The notes below the pieces were generated by a model that saw nothing but the letters and a program-made list of their open reading frames with translations, did no database searches and was not told the DNA's origin. Positions 9,700-17,953 of a stretch of 64,000 nucleotides of DNA are shown here, in pieces; within the stretch, counting starts at the first letter, position 1; every line of letters starts with the position of its first letter. The stretch is from contig NZ_JAGFVM010000004.1 in the NCBI RefSeq assembly GCF_017599325.1, positions 1 to 64,000 on the forward strand, read 5' to 3'. The position numbers and the translations under genes were made by a program. Source of the DNA: Marinilactibacillus kalidii. GTDB lineage: Bacteria; Bacillota; Bacilli; Lactobacillales; Carnobacteriaceae_A.

Positions 9700-9889
9700 A
9701 AGTTGAGAAAACAAAGCAGAAGCACCCGCTTCTCGCCTTTTGGATTTAAATCCATGGGCAGATATCGAACGTATATAAATCAGAATAAAAAAGTTGCTTG
9801 TCAGCTTTTCTATTTTGAAATCAGATGAGGTCAACTTATCTGTTAGCGGAGATAGAGACGGGGCATTCAAAAAGCCACGTCTCTTTTTC
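9700..9889 (+). promoter_or_regulatory. L20-type autoregulatory leader of infC-rpmI-rplT
   Basis: The transcript between the promoter and infC contains a hairpin GCAGAAGC-ACCC-GCTTCT near 9717-9734 and ends in an intrinsic terminator at 9854-9889. In Bacillus subtilis the same operon is controlled by L20 binding to its leader and causing premature termination. The position, length and terminator support the same control here. The L20-binding fold itself was not modelled. Confidence 0.7.
9854..9889 (+). terminator. Attenuator terminator in the infC leader
   Basis: AGAGACG (9854-9860) pairs with CGTCTCT (9878-9884), with an inner GGC/GCC extension and a following T run. It lies 40 nt before the infC start, so it acts within the operon leader and not at a gene end. 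Confidence 0.85.
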
Positions 9890-9929
9890 TGTCTTCGTTT
9901 TTTCGCAAATACTTTGGAGGTGAACCACC

Positions 9930-10445
9930 ATAGCAAAAGACATGATTGTCAATGATCGTATACGTGCTAGAGAAGTACGTTTGATCGGCAAAGACGGTGA
10001 ACAGATCGGGGTAGTCCAACGCAACGAAGCAATGCGCTTAGCCGAAGATGCCAATCTAGATTTAGTTCTAGTGTCACCTAACGCTAAGCCACCTGTTGCT
10101 CGTGTAATGGATTATGGGAAGCATCGCTATGAAATGCAAAAGAAAGAACGTGAAGCAAGAAAGAATCAGAAAGTTGTTAACATCAAAGAGATTCGTTTGA
10201 GTCCAACAATTGATGACCATGACTTCGATACTAAATTGCGTAATGCTCGTAAATTCTTGGAAAAAGGCGATAAAGTGAAAGTATCTATTCGATTCCGTGG
10301 ACGTGCGATTACTCACAAAGAAATTGGACGTGAAGTATTGGAACGTATGGCGGAAGCAGCGTCTGACATTTCACAAGTCGAATCGAAAGCTAAAATGGAT
10401 GGTCGTAGCATGTTCTTAATGCTTGCACCGAAATCTGAGAAATAA
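9930..10445 (+). CDS. infC: Translation initiation factor IF-3 (AUA start)
   Basis: IF-3 binds the 30S subunit, prevents premature 50S joining and proofreads the start codon. The N-domain ([14 protein letters not shown]) is linked by a charged segment ([14 protein letters not shown], around residues 65-78) to the C-domain ([13 protein letters not shown] onward). I place the start at ATA 9930: GGAGGTG (9916-9922) is 7 nt upstream, and the encoded start (AUA)-A-K-D-M-I-V-N aligns with the B. subtilis start, which is AUU followed by SKDFI. The in-frame ATG at 9942 is 19 nt from the ribosome site. Rare AUU/AUA-type starts are the known basis of IF-3 autoregulation. 171 residues. Confidence 0.95.
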   Translation: MAKDMIVNDRIRAREVRLIGKDGEQIGVVQRNEAMRLAEDANLDLVLVSPNAKPPVARVMDYGKHRYEMQKKEREARKNQKVVNIKEIRLSPTIDDHDFDTKLRNARKFLEKGDKVKVSIRFRGRAITHKEIGREVLERMAEAASDISQVESKAKMDGRSMFLMLAPKSEK

Positions 10446-10469
10446 GACAAGTGTAGGAGGAAATCAAAA

Positions 10470-10670
10470 ATGCCTAAGCAAAAGACACATAAAGGTTCAG
10501 CAAAACGTTTCAAGAGAACGGGTTCTGGTAAGCTTAAACGTAGCCACGCAAAACGTAGCCACATGTTCGCGAACAAATCTCAAAAACAAAAACGTCACTT
10601 GCGTAAATCTACAATGGTTTCACACAGTGATTACAAACGTATCAAACAACAACTTGCTAAAATGAAATAA
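10470..10670 (+). CDS. rpmI: Ribosomal protein bL35
   Basis: Small basic 50S protein of 66 residues starting [15 protein letters not shown], the bL35 signature, and rich in Lys/Arg/His. AGGAGG precedes ATG at 10470, 24 bp after infC. It is the second gene of the conserved infC-rpmI-rplT operon and is presumably co-regulated by L20. Confidence 0.98.
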   Translation: MPKQKTHKGSAKRFKRTGSGKLKRSHAKRSHMFANKSQKQKRHLRKSTMVSHSDYKRIKQQLAKMK

Positions 10671-10723
10671 TAAATGTACGAGCACTCGAATGATCAAGAG
10701 TGCAACCAAGGAGGAAATGAATA

Positions 10724-11083
10724 ATGGCACGAGTTAAAGGTGGAGTAGTCTCTCGCAAGCGCCGTAATCGCGTTTTAAAGCTAGCTAAAGGGTACTACGG
10801 AGCGAAGCATCGCTTGTTTAAAGTTGCAAAACAACAAGTAATGAAATCATACCAATATGCATACAGAGACCGTAAACAAAACAAACGTAACTTCCGTAGA
10901 TTATGGATTGCACGTATCAACGCTGCAGCACGTATGAACGGTTTAAGCTACTCTAAGTTTATGCACGGACTAAAACTTGCTGGAATCGACATGAACCGTA
11001 AAATGTTAGCTGAACTTGCAGTAAGCGATGCAGCAGCATTTACTACACTTGCTGATCAAGCTAAAGACGCATTAAGCAAATAA
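10724..11083 (+). CDS. rplT: Ribosomal protein bL20
   Basis: 119-residue 50S assembly protein that binds 23S rRNA and, in related bacteria, its own operon leader. The basic N-terminal arm ([20 protein letters not shown]) and the globular part with [20 protein letters not shown] are typical. It is preceded by AAGGAGG and closes the operon, followed at once by a terminator. Confidence 0.98.
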   Translation: MARVKGGVVSRKRRNRVLKLAKGYYGAKHRLFKVAKQQVMKSYQYAYRDRKQNKRNFRRLWIARINAAARMNGLSYSKFMHGLKLAGIDMNRKMLAELAVSDAAAFTTLADQAKDALSK

Positions 11084-11089
11084 TAAAAC

Positions 11090-11120
11090 AAAAACTCGCT
11101 TTTATTAGCGGGTTTTTTTT
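11090..11120 (+). terminator. Terminator of the infC-rpmI-rplT operon
   Basis: AAAACTCGC pairs with GCGGGTTTT (one G-U pair) around a TTTTATTA loop and runs into eight T. Confidence 0.85.
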
Positions 11121-11606
11121 ATTCCTAAAATACATAACATAGGTAAATGATTTATATTCATAGAGAGTGTTTAAATATACAAAATCGTTTTTTAAGATAG
11201 GAAATGTTTTTTTATTAAGAAAATGATAGAGGCACTCAAGAAACAATATGTAATCAAATAAGTGTTGATGAAAATACACATTTATCAAGAAAAACTAAGC
11301 TACTAAAGTAATCTGAATGTTCAATTTTGAGATATCATTCAGGAAATATTGTGAAAGATAGTTAAAGTTATAGATTAATCTAATTTAGCTCAGCAAGAAA
11401 TCAACAATTTAATATAGAATTTTTATGAAAATAAGATATAATCGTTAAATCATGATATAATAAAAAAAATGAACGTTTGCCTTTCCGATGGGATATAATC
11501 AATCATCATTCGAACAATGAAACAATATTTCTCATAGCGCAAATAATTGATCGTGTAATTGTACATAAGAGGATATTCCTTATATAGAAACGGAAGGTAT
11601 GAGGCA
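11121..11606. other. AT-rich intergenic region before the HemY-like gene
   Basis: About 490 bp with stop codons in all frames on both strands and no recognised RNA motif. The only signals seen are -10-like boxes near its 3' part: TATAAT at 11437-11442 and an extended TGATATAAT at 11453-11461, the latter being the better promoter candidate for the gene at 11607. The region is visibly more AT-rich than its surroundings. Confidence 0.5.
11453..11461 (+). promoter_or_regulatory. Extended -10 promoter candidate for the HemY-like gene
   Basis: TG-A-TATAAT is a perfect extended -10. No -35 resembling TTGACA sits 16-18 bp upstream. The leader to the gene at 11607 would be about 140 nt. Confidence 0.4.
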
Positions 11607-13010
11607 ATGAATAGATCCAAAAAAAGGATTGCAGTCATAGGAACGGGTATCACAGGTCTAACGACAGCATTCAGACTAAAAAAATTAATAGAAGAAAATA
11701 ATCTACCTTTCGAATTGATTGTATTAGAGAGTTCTATCCGTTCAGGCGGAAAGATACATACAATGAAAATGGGAGAAGACTACGTCGATCTTGGTGCAGA
11801 ATCTATAGATGTTAGATCAGGTGATGCTCTAAAATTGATTGAAGAATTAGGCTTGCAAGAAGAAGTTAGCTTTAGCCAGAACGGTAAACCAGATATTTAT
11901 GCGTTTAATAAATTATATCACGTTGATAGTCCGACCTATAAAGGGATTCCAGCAAAACGATCAGAGATTTGGAAATATGATATATTGTCTTTCCAAGGGA
12001 AAGTCTCCTATTTAAAAGATACGTATTTACCTGCACCAGAAGTGAATGAAGAGACGAGTGTAATACAATATTTGAATGATAGAGTTGGATCAGAGTTAAC
12101 GGAATATGTAGTAGAACCATATTATTCACAGATTTATATGAACAATATGGAATCTACGGGTATGAATATGGTTGACCTGAAAATCATGGATCTTGAACAT
12201 GAACATGGTAATTTAACCAATGCTATTGAAGCAAATCCAGCTATGCAAGACAGCGATGGAAATCAAATCTCTTTCAATAAAGGCCTAGAGACATTGACCA
12301 ATGCGCTTTTAGAAGAGCTGAAAGACCATGTTATGTTTTCAAAAAAAGTAACAGAAATCAAGAAGAGTATTGAAGGAACCTATATACTAGATGTTAATAA
12401 AAAAGAACAAGTGAGAGTAGGGGCGGTCGTCGTTGCTACTGATCCTGGTGCTTATAAAGAAATGTTTAAAGATATTGAGTTTCAAGAACCACTCAAGGAA
12501 ATCAAATCAAACTCAATTGGTTACGCGATGTTTAGTTTTCCTAAGGGATCAATAGTAAACGTACCTGAAGGTAATGGGGTATTGTGCTCAAGAAGAAATG
12601 ACTCTCATATTTCCAGTGTGATTTGGCTGAACAAGAAATGGAAAAGTCTCGAAGAACGAGATGAAGAGCTCTTGGGCGTCTACTTTGGTAAAGGTAATGA
12701 AGAAATTATGTTGTCATTAAGTAACAGACAAATTGAGGAGCTTTTGTTAAGAGATCTTGAGAAGATGCTAGGTATTAGTGAAGAACCCATCTATCATGTT
12801 TTAAAACGATGGACAAATTCACTTCCAAAGCAATCCTTTAGTGGAGATACAGCTGGCAATCGCTTAATTGAAATGATCCAACAGGCATATCCTGGTGTAT
12901 ATCTAGCTGGTAATGGTATCAAAGGATTTGGTATTAACAGTTGTATCAAGCAAGGTACTGAAGTTAGCCAAAACATTATCCACCATCTAAAAATACAAAA
13001 TGGTTTATAA
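11607..13010 (+). CDS. FAD-dependent oxidoreductase, divergent HemY (protoporphyrinogen/coproporphyrinogen oxidase)-like
   Basis: The 467-residue protein has an N-terminal Rossmann dinucleotide motif (IAVIGTGITGLTTAF, about residues 8-22), the ESSIRSGGKIHT flavin-binding segment, and a C-terminal FAD motif (GVYLAGNGIKGFGINSCI). Segment order and length match Gram-positive HemY/CgoX, which oxidises coproporphyrinogen III. However, conserved blocks differ: the family FEGVGIPDCI reads IKGFGINSCI here, and the ERGPDSF block reads DLGAESI. No other heme gene is in the window. It may be a true CgoX or an amine-oxidase-like paralogue with another substrate. The start chosen is ATG 11607 after GGAAGG; an upstream start at 11559 would add 16 residues without family support. 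Confidence 0.75.
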   Translation: MNRSKKRIAVIGTGITGLTTAFRLKKLIEENNLPFELIVLESSIRSGGKIHTMKMGEDYVDLGAESIDVRSGDALKLIEELGLQEEVSFSQNGKPDIYAFNKLYHVDSPTYKGIPAKRSEIWKYDILSFQGKVSYLKDTYLPAPEVNEETSVIQYLNDRVGSELTEYVVEPYYSQIYMNNMESTGMNMVDLKIMDLEHEHGNLTNAIEANPAMQDSDGNQISFNKGLETLTNALLEELKDHVMFSKKVTEIKKSIEGTYILDVNKKEQVRVGAVVVATDPGAYKEMFKDIEFQEPLKEIKSNSIGYAMFSFPKGSIVNVPEGNGVLCSRRNDSHISSVIWLNKKWKSLEERDEELLGVYFGKGNEEIMLSLSNRQIEELLLRDLEKMLGISEEPIYHVLKRWTNSLPKQSFSGDTAGNRLIEMIQQAYPGVYLAGNGIKGFGINSCIKQGTEVSQNIIHHLKIQNGL

Positions 13011-13040
13011 TGTTTGATCATTTTATAGATTTTTCGTGAA

Positions 13041-13087
13041 AAAGCAACTAAACTATGCTCTGTAGAGTGAATTTAGTTGTTTTTTTA
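13041..13087 (+). terminator. Terminator after the HemY-like gene
   Basis: CAACTAAA (13045-13052) pairs with TTTAGTTG (13072-13079), followed by seven T. Confidence 0.85.
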
Positions 13088-13139
13088 TTTTCATCTGGAG
13101 TAAGGTAGAAGCAAGTAGAAAAAGAAGGGAAGATCGATT

Positions 13140-13883
13140 ATGCAAGTTACTATATTAGGGTACTATGGTGGCTATCCAACTAACGATGTTGGAACGAGCG
13201 CCTATTTAATACAGTCTGATGGCTATAACCTTTTGATGGATGCTGGAAGTGCTTCTCTACTAGCGTTAGAACATCATATTGACCCGTTAGATTTAGACGC
13301 GGTATTGCTATCTCATTATCACCATGATCATATAGCGGATTTAGGTGTATTGCAGTTTACTAGACAGCTAAAACGCACGGAAAAAGGCGATAGAGCACCT
13401 CTACTCTCAGTATATGGTCATAGTGAAGATCAAGAAGCATTTAGGAAAACAACATTGGAAGAGGTCAGTCAAGGAATTGATTACACAAAAGAAGATAGTG
13501 TAACAATAGGACCGTTTGATGTCACCTATCTTAAAACGTTACATCCAGTGCCTTGTTATGCATTTAAGATAGTGGAAAGAGTAACTGGGAAAACACTCGT
13601 TTATACGGCTGATTCAGGTTATTTAGAAGCCTTTCTCCCGTTTGCAGAGGGCGCCGATCTACTCATAACAGATACCAATTTATTTAAAGGAATGGAAGGC
13701 CATTCAGTCCATATGACTTCCAAAGAATGTGGCTATATAGCAAATAAATCTAACATAGATCAATTAGTACTTAGCCATTTACCGCAGAAGGGTAATCTTG
13801 ATTTACTGAGAGAAGAAGCAGCGGCAGAAGCGCCAAATACGCGTGTTATGTTAGCGGAAAAACACTTAAAAATAAGCATATAA
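13140..13883 (+). CDS. MBL-fold metal-dependent hydrolase (YhfI-like)
   Basis: The 247-residue protein carries the metallo-beta-lactamase signature LLSHYHHDHIADLG (HxHxDH near residues 60-65), a further His after TLHP, the metal-bridging Asp in YTADSG, and a closing LVLSHLP. It resembles the RNase Z-like subgroup that includes B. subtilis YhfI. In B. subtilis yhfI also stands directly before the lipoate ligase gene lplJ, as here (15-bp gap), so synteny supports the assignment. The substrate is unknown. ATG at 13140 follows AGAAGGGAAG. Confidence 0.85.
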   Translation: MQVTILGYYGGYPTNDVGTSAYLIQSDGYNLLMDAGSASLLALEHHIDPLDLDAVLLSHYHHDHIADLGVLQFTRQLKRTEKGDRAPLLSVYGHSEDQEAFRKTTLEEVSQGIDYTKEDSVTIGPFDVTYLKTLHPVPCYAFKIVERVTGKTLVYTADSGYLEAFLPFAEGADLLITDTNLFKGMEGHSVHMTSKECGYIANKSNIDQLVLSHLPQKGNLDLLREEAAAEAPNTRVMLAEKHLKISI

Positions 13884-13897
13884 AAAGGGGAATACTC

Positions 13898-14917
13898 ATG
13901 TATTATGTAAAAAATGAAAGAAATGGCGAGGAGATTCTGGATGCTAGAATCAACTTGGCTATCGAATACTATTTATTAAATGAGATAGAATTAGATGAAC
14001 CCATTTTGCTATTTTATATAAATGATAATGCGATTATCGTTGGTAAGAATCAAAATACATTTGAAGAAGTTAATACGGACTATGTGAACAAGCATGATGT
14101 TACGGTTGTTAGGAGATTTTCTGGTGGTGGTGCTGTCTATCATGATCTAGGTGTACTATGTTTTTGTTTCTTGACCAAAGATGATGGAAATTCTTTCAGG
14201 GATTTCAAAAAATTCACTTCTCCTGTAATTGATGCCCTTCATAAAATGGGAGTAGAAGGTGCGGAGCTACGCGGTAGAAATGATTTAGTGATTGATGAGA
14301 AAAAATTCTCCGGAAATGCAATGTACTCAAAAAATGGTCGACTAACTGCTCATGGAACATTGATGTTCGATTCTGAAATTGAGGCAGTTGTGGGCGCATT
14401 AAGACCGAAGAAGCATAAATTAGAGTCAAAAGGCATTAAGTCGATTAGAAGCCGAGTTACGAATATCAAACCATACTTAAGCGACGAATATCAGTATATG
14501 AATGCGAAAAATTTCAAAGAAAAACTTTTGTTGAATATATTTGACGTTTCTGATGTTTCCGAAGTGAAAGAGTATCAGTTAACCGAAGAAGACTGGGAAA
14601 AAATTGATCAGTTTGCTGAAACTTATACGGCCAACTGGGATTGGAATTACGGAAAGTCTCCTAAGTTTGATTTGGAAAGAAGTGAACGACTGTCTGTCGG
14701 TACTGTTGAAGTAAAAATTAATGTTGATAAAGGGATCATTAAAGATATCAAGATATATGGAGACTTTTTTGGCTTAGGAGAAATTTCGGATGTAGAAGAA
14801 AAATTAGTTGGTAAGCCATATGAAGAGAGCGCGATTCGTCAAGTCTTTGAAGAAGTAGATATTGATAAGTACTTCGGTAAAGTTGAAATTGATGAGTTAG
14901 TCGAATTATTTTATTAA
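13898..14917 (+). CDS. lplJ: Lipoate--protein ligase
   Basis: Activates free lipoate (or octanoate) with ATP and attaches it to lysines of lipoyl domains such as E2 subunits and GcvH, serving salvage in an organism that depends on external lipoate. Signatures are RRFSGGGAVYHDLG (about residues 71-84), GRNDLVIDEKKFSGNA (about 125-140) and the HGTLMF strand. The C-terminal accessory domain (about 245-339) is present, so this is a full-length 339-residue LplA/LplJ. It follows the MBL gene by 15 bp with an AAAGGGG ribosome site and is closed by a terminator. Confidence 0.95.
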   Translation: MYYVKNERNGEEILDARINLAIEYYLLNEIELDEPILLFYINDNAIIVGKNQNTFEEVNTDYVNKHDVTVVRRFSGGGAVYHDLGVLCFCFLTKDDGNSFRDFKKFTSPVIDALHKMGVEGAELRGRNDLVIDEKKFSGNAMYSKNGRLTAHGTLMFDSEIEAVVGALRPKKHKLESKGIKSIRSRVTNIKPYLSDEYQYMNAKNFKEKLLLNIFDVSDVSEVKEYQLTEEDWEKIDQFAETYTANWDWNYGKSPKFDLERSERLSVGTVEVKINVDKGIIKDIKIYGDFFGLGEISDVEEKLVGKPYEESAIRQVFEEVDIDKYFGKVEIDELVELFY

Positions 14918-14931
14918 AAGAATTAAAAAAA

Positions 14932-14978
14932 CAGCTTGGAGTATATTCAATTACAGAATATCTTCAAGCTCTTTTTTG
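14932..14978 (+). terminator. Terminator after lplJ
   Basis: AGCTTG-GAG-TATTC on the left pairs with GAATAT-CTTCAAGCT on the right with a short loop, then six T. Confidence 0.85.
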
Positions 14979-15180
14979 TGAAAAAGTTAAAGATAAACGA
15001 TTTATATCCAACTAGGTGTGACGAGAGTTTCTTTTGTTTATAATCGTTACAATTTAGTATCGTTTTAAACGTTCTAATGATTATTCGTTATAAACGCTTT
15101 AGAATAGGCGTTTATAGCGATTTTTAACAAGTGGTTATAATGTATATCGATTAATTTTGACAAAAAAATGACAAAAGGGG
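14979..15180. other. Intergenic region between lplJ and spxA with an isolated hairpin
   Basis: No protein-coding frame was seen. It holds a -10-like TATAAT at 15039-15044 and an independent terminator-like hairpin at 15086-15126, both upstream of the spxA promoter. A short transcript between them is possible (see findings). Confidence 0.4.
15086..15126 (+). terminator. Terminator-like 12-bp hairpin upstream of spxA
   Basis: CGTTATAAACGC (15086-15097) pairs with GCGTTTATAGCG (15108-15119), one G-U pair, followed by ATTTTTAA. It is 108 bp past the lplJ terminator and ends no known gene. Confidence 0.6.
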
Positions 15181-15209
15181 TTTACAAGAGTTCACAATTG
15201 ATATATAGT
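15181..15209 (+). promoter_or_regulatory. Sigma-A promoter of spxA
   Basis: TTTACA (15181-15186), 17 bp, TATAGT (15204-15209): five of six matches in each box. The 5' leader to spxA is about 75 nt. Confidence 0.7.
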
Positions 15210-15290
15210 TAGTAATGTAGTCAATAAGTAAACCAATTGAACTTAAAAATGAACTTAAAAAAAACAGAGTTTTGAAGGGAGCAATACATA

Positions 15291-15698
15291 ATGGTCACAT
15301 TATTTACATCACCAAGTTGCGCATCATGTAGAAAAGCGAAGGCGTGGTTGGAAGAATATGGTATCCCTTATGAAGAAAGAAATATCGCTTCAACCCCTAT
15401 TAGTATAAATGAAATTAAATCAATCATGCGTATGACAGAAGAAGGTACGGAAGAAATCATTTCAACTCGTTCTAAAGCTTTTCAACAATTGAACGTTGAT
15501 ATTGATGACCTTTCACTACAAGAACTGTATGCTCTAATCCAAGAAACACCAAGTTTACTACGTAGACCGATTGTTTTAGATGAAAAGCGTATGCAGATTG
15601 GATATAACGAAGACGAAATTCGTCAATTTATTCCTAGAGAAGTTAGAGCACTTGAGTTGCAGAAAGCACAACGACTAGTTGCACTATCGAATCTATAG
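15291..15698 (+). CDS. spxA: Transcriptional regulator Spx
   Basis: Spx binds the RNA polymerase alpha C-terminal domain and redirects transcription under disulfide stress. The 135-residue ArsC-like protein has the redox switch CASC at C10-C13, the family element [11 protein letters not shown], and [26 protein letters not shown] in two blocks typical of Spx. Its level is normally set by ClpXP with the adaptor SpxH, whose likely gene lies 4 kb downstream. It has its own promoter and terminator, so it is a single-gene unit at the head of the spx-mecA-coiA-pepF group. Confidence 0.97.
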   Translation: MVTLFTSPSCASCRKAKAWLEEYGIPYEERNIASTPISINEIKSIMRMTEEGTEEIISTRSKAFQQLNVDIDDLSLQELYALIQETPSLLRRPIVLDEKRMQIGYNEDEIRQFIPREVRALELQKAQRLVALSNL

Positions 15699-15734
15699 TC
15701 TTTATTGAATAAATTGTCTTATCGAACTAAAGCC

Positions 15735-15771
15735 AAAGATTCGACGCGTCTGGTACGGTCGGATCTTTTTT
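15735..15771 (+). terminator. Terminator after spxA
   Basis: AAAGATTCGAC (15735-15745) pairs with GTCGGATCTTT (one G-U) and ends in a T run. Confidence 0.85.
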
Positions 15772-15791
15772 ATATTCTTTAAATCATTGAC

Positions 15792-15820
15792 TTGTATTCG
15801 AATCAGTCATTTTGTATAAT
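15792..15820 (+). promoter_or_regulatory. Sigma-A promoter of mecA
   Basis: TTGTAT (15792-15797), 17 bp, TATAAT (15815-15820). It gives a leader of about 145 nt before mecA with two hairpins: AGAGGTT/AACCTCT (15847-15884) and TATTGT/ACAATA (15901-15920), neither followed by a T run. Confidence 0.7.
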
Positions 15821-15972
15821 AGCTAGAGCGCAGACTATGTGCAAAAAGAGGTTACTAAGCTTCATATTTAGTAGTAGAACCTCTATAATAGAGTTATAGA
15901 TATTGTCGGTAAGAACAATATGCCTAAAAATTGAATACCTGACATTGATCAAAGGAATGGGGTGCTAGAAAT

Positions 15973-16632
15973 ATGGAAATTGAACACATTAACGAAGATA
16001 CTATTCGTGTGAAAATTGAAAATACTGACCTCGAAGAAAGAGGCATCACTTTTCTTGACCTATTAGGTAACCAGAAACAAATTGAAAATTTTTTCTATAG
16101 CATTTTAGAAGAAGTAGATATTGATGATGAATTTCAGGAATCTGAAGCTGTTACATTTCAGGTAATGCCAAATAACAATGGTTTAGAATTGTTTATCAGC
16201 AAAGGGACACAGTATAGAGAAGAGTTAGAAGATGACCTTGAAGATGATTCGATGATGGATCCAGTAAAAATGCTTAATGACTCACTGTCTCAGAAAAAGA
16301 ATGAAGATGGGGTAGAAGAATACATGAATGCACAGGATACGAAGACCATGGAAGCAGTATTCGTGTTCCATAGCTTTGAACAAATGATTATGATGGCCCA
16401 AGAGTATTACTTGGAAAGTGGGTTATCTAATTTATATAAATTCAAAAATCAATACTACTTGCATATTGTATTTTTTATTGAAGAAATGTCACTTAGAACG
16501 ACAGACGAAGAAATTGCACATGCTCTTGAATTCGGTGAAAGAAGCCGAATATCAGCGGAAGTTTTAGATGAATACGCAGATAAAATCATGGACACAAATG
16601 CATTAGAGCTAGTTAGACACTATTTCAAATAA
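15973..16632 (+). CDS. mecA: Adaptor protein MecA
   Basis: MecA delivers substrates (ComK or its counterparts, and others) to ClpCP and promotes ClpC hexamer assembly. The 219-residue protein has the N-terminal substrate-binding domain (MEIEHINEDTIRVKIENTDL, then GNQKQIENFFYSILEEVD), an acidic linker (about 80-120) and a C-terminal ClpC-binding domain ending with the NALELVRHYFK helix. ATG at 15973 is preceded by AATGGGGTG. It has its own promoter and terminator and sits between spxA and coiA, as in B. subtilis. Confidence 0.95.
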   Translation: MEIEHINEDTIRVKIENTDLEERGITFLDLLGNQKQIENFFYSILEEVDIDDEFQESEAVTFQVMPNNNGLELFISKGTQYREELEDDLEDDSMMDPVKMLNDSLSQKKNEDGVEEYMNAQDTKTMEAVFVFHSFEQMIMMAQEYYLESGLSNLYKFKNQYYLHIVFFIEEMSLRTTDEEIAHALEFGERSRISAEVLDEYADKIMDTNALELVRHYFK

Positions 16633-16639
16633 GTTAAGT

Positions 16640-16671
16640 AAACCACGTGGATAATTTCCTCGTGGTTTTTT
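16640..16671 (+). terminator. Terminator after mecA
   Basis: AACCACG (16641-16647) pairs with CGTGGTT (16661-16667), with an inner GGA/TCC extension, then a T run. Confidence 0.8.
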
Positions 16672-16726
16672 AGTGAATTAATTAATAAATGGTCAGTTTT
16701 CTATTTGAGAAAGAAAGGTGATCATA

Positions 16727-17869
16727 ATGATTATTGCGAAATTAGACAACGTAACGCATGTAGTTGCTTCTGATGGTAGTCTAAATAGGTCTTCACCCAT
16801 GTATTGTCCATCATGTGGACAACGAGTCTATTTAAAAAAAGGTAAATTGAAAATAGCACATTTTGCTCATTTTTCTAAGCAAGAATGTGAATCATTTTCT
16901 GAGGGAGAAACAGCGGAACATCTAAAGGGGAAATGGAAACTATTCCATTCACTTAAAAAGCAAGGTTATGAAGTTGCCTTGGAAGCGTACCTGCCTGAAT
17001 TGAAACAAAGACCAGATATACTATTGAAAACAGACACGGAGTCTATCGCTATTGAATATCAATGTAGTATGCTACCCATCGATAAAATGGTTGAAAGAAC
17101 TGAAAATTATTTAAGGAACGGTTATTATCCTTATTGGATATTGGGAGAAAAATTTGTGATGAATCAGAATATAACGACCTTAAAGAAAACTTTTATTCAA
17201 CATACTACTAGATTAGGTTTTTACTTTGTCCATTTCAATTCCGGAACAAATGAATTAAAGATTTTCTACGATTTTTATAAAGTTTCTGATAGTAAATGGC
17301 GCTACACTAACTGTCGTATACCATTAGAGGCGCTTGATCTAATGTTAAATAAGAACTTTAAGGAACTCATTTCGAAAAAAACGATTAAAAAACCGAAGGA
17401 AAGTCTCTACAGGAGCTATCTTGAACTCCAAAATAAAATACGAGCTTCAAATAACCGACTTAGACCTTTTATTTTTACACTTTATAGACATTCAGAAACC
17501 ATTGTAACGATGCCAATAGAACTTTTCTTATCACTCAAAAATGAATGGCTTATTGAGCAGCCACCATATGAATGGAAATATCACTTTTTAAGGTGGATAG
17601 AATCTCAAAATAAGCGAAAAATTATAACTAAAAGGAACATTATTAGTTATATAAAGAATGCGATCAACAGTCAAGAGCTTCAAATAGCGAGATTACCTTT
17701 GGTCAAAGACGAAGTAATTGTTTCATTATTCGTAGACTATTTATCACTCCTTATAAATACTGGAATAGTCATCAAAATTAGCGATGAAAAGTGGCTATTT
17801 CAATCAAAAGCAGCGCGATATTCTAATGAATCTGATAAAGTGAAAAGATTGAAAAACCTTTTCTTCTAA
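16727..17869 (+). CDS. coiA: Competence protein CoiA-like
   Basis: CoiA family proteins are needed for natural transformation in streptococci and bacilli at the step of internalised single-strand DNA. The 380-residue protein has an N-terminal zinc-finger-like part (CPSCGQRVYLKKGKLKIAHF then FAHFSKQEC), followed by a nuclease-like core with RPDILL and IAIEYQCS, which fits the PD-(D/E)xK fold proposed for the family. I use ATG at 16727, which has GAAAGGTG 6 nt upstream. An in-frame GTG at 16718 overlaps that ribosome site. No other competence gene is close except the ComEC-type C-terminal homologue at 23920. Confidence 0.88.
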   Translation: MIIAKLDNVTHVVASDGSLNRSSPMYCPSCGQRVYLKKGKLKIAHFAHFSKQECESFSEGETAEHLKGKWKLFHSLKKQGYEVALEAYLPELKQRPDILLKTDTESIAIEYQCSMLPIDKMVERTENYLRNGYYPYWILGEKFVMNQNITTLKKTFIQHTTRLGFYFVHFNSGTNELKIFYDFYKVSDSKWRYTNCRIPLEALDLMLNKNFKELISKKTIKKPKESLYRSYLELQNKIRASNNRLRPFIFTLYRHSETIVTMPIELFLSLKNEWLIEQPPYEWKYHFLRWIESQNKRKIITKRNIISYIKNAINSQELQIARLPLVKDEVIVSLFVDYLSLLINTGIVIKISDEKWLFQSKAARYSNESDKVKRLKNLFF

Positions 17870-17915
17870 AATGAACAGAATGAATTATTTGTATATTCTA
17901 TTAGAATTCAAATTA

Positions 17916-17924
17916 TGTTATCAT
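17916..17924 (+). promoter_or_regulatory. Extended -10 promoter candidate for pepF
   Basis: TG-T-TATCAT between coiA and pepF, with no good -35. The leader would be about 25 nt. Confidence 0.35.
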
Positions 17925-17953
17925 TATTTAAGAGTTATATTAGGAGGGTGTTT

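Noticed and set aside
11160-11560. Hidden small gene in the gap between rplT and the HemY-like gene
   Set aside because: Only short frames without ribosome sites occur; composition is uniformly AT-rich.
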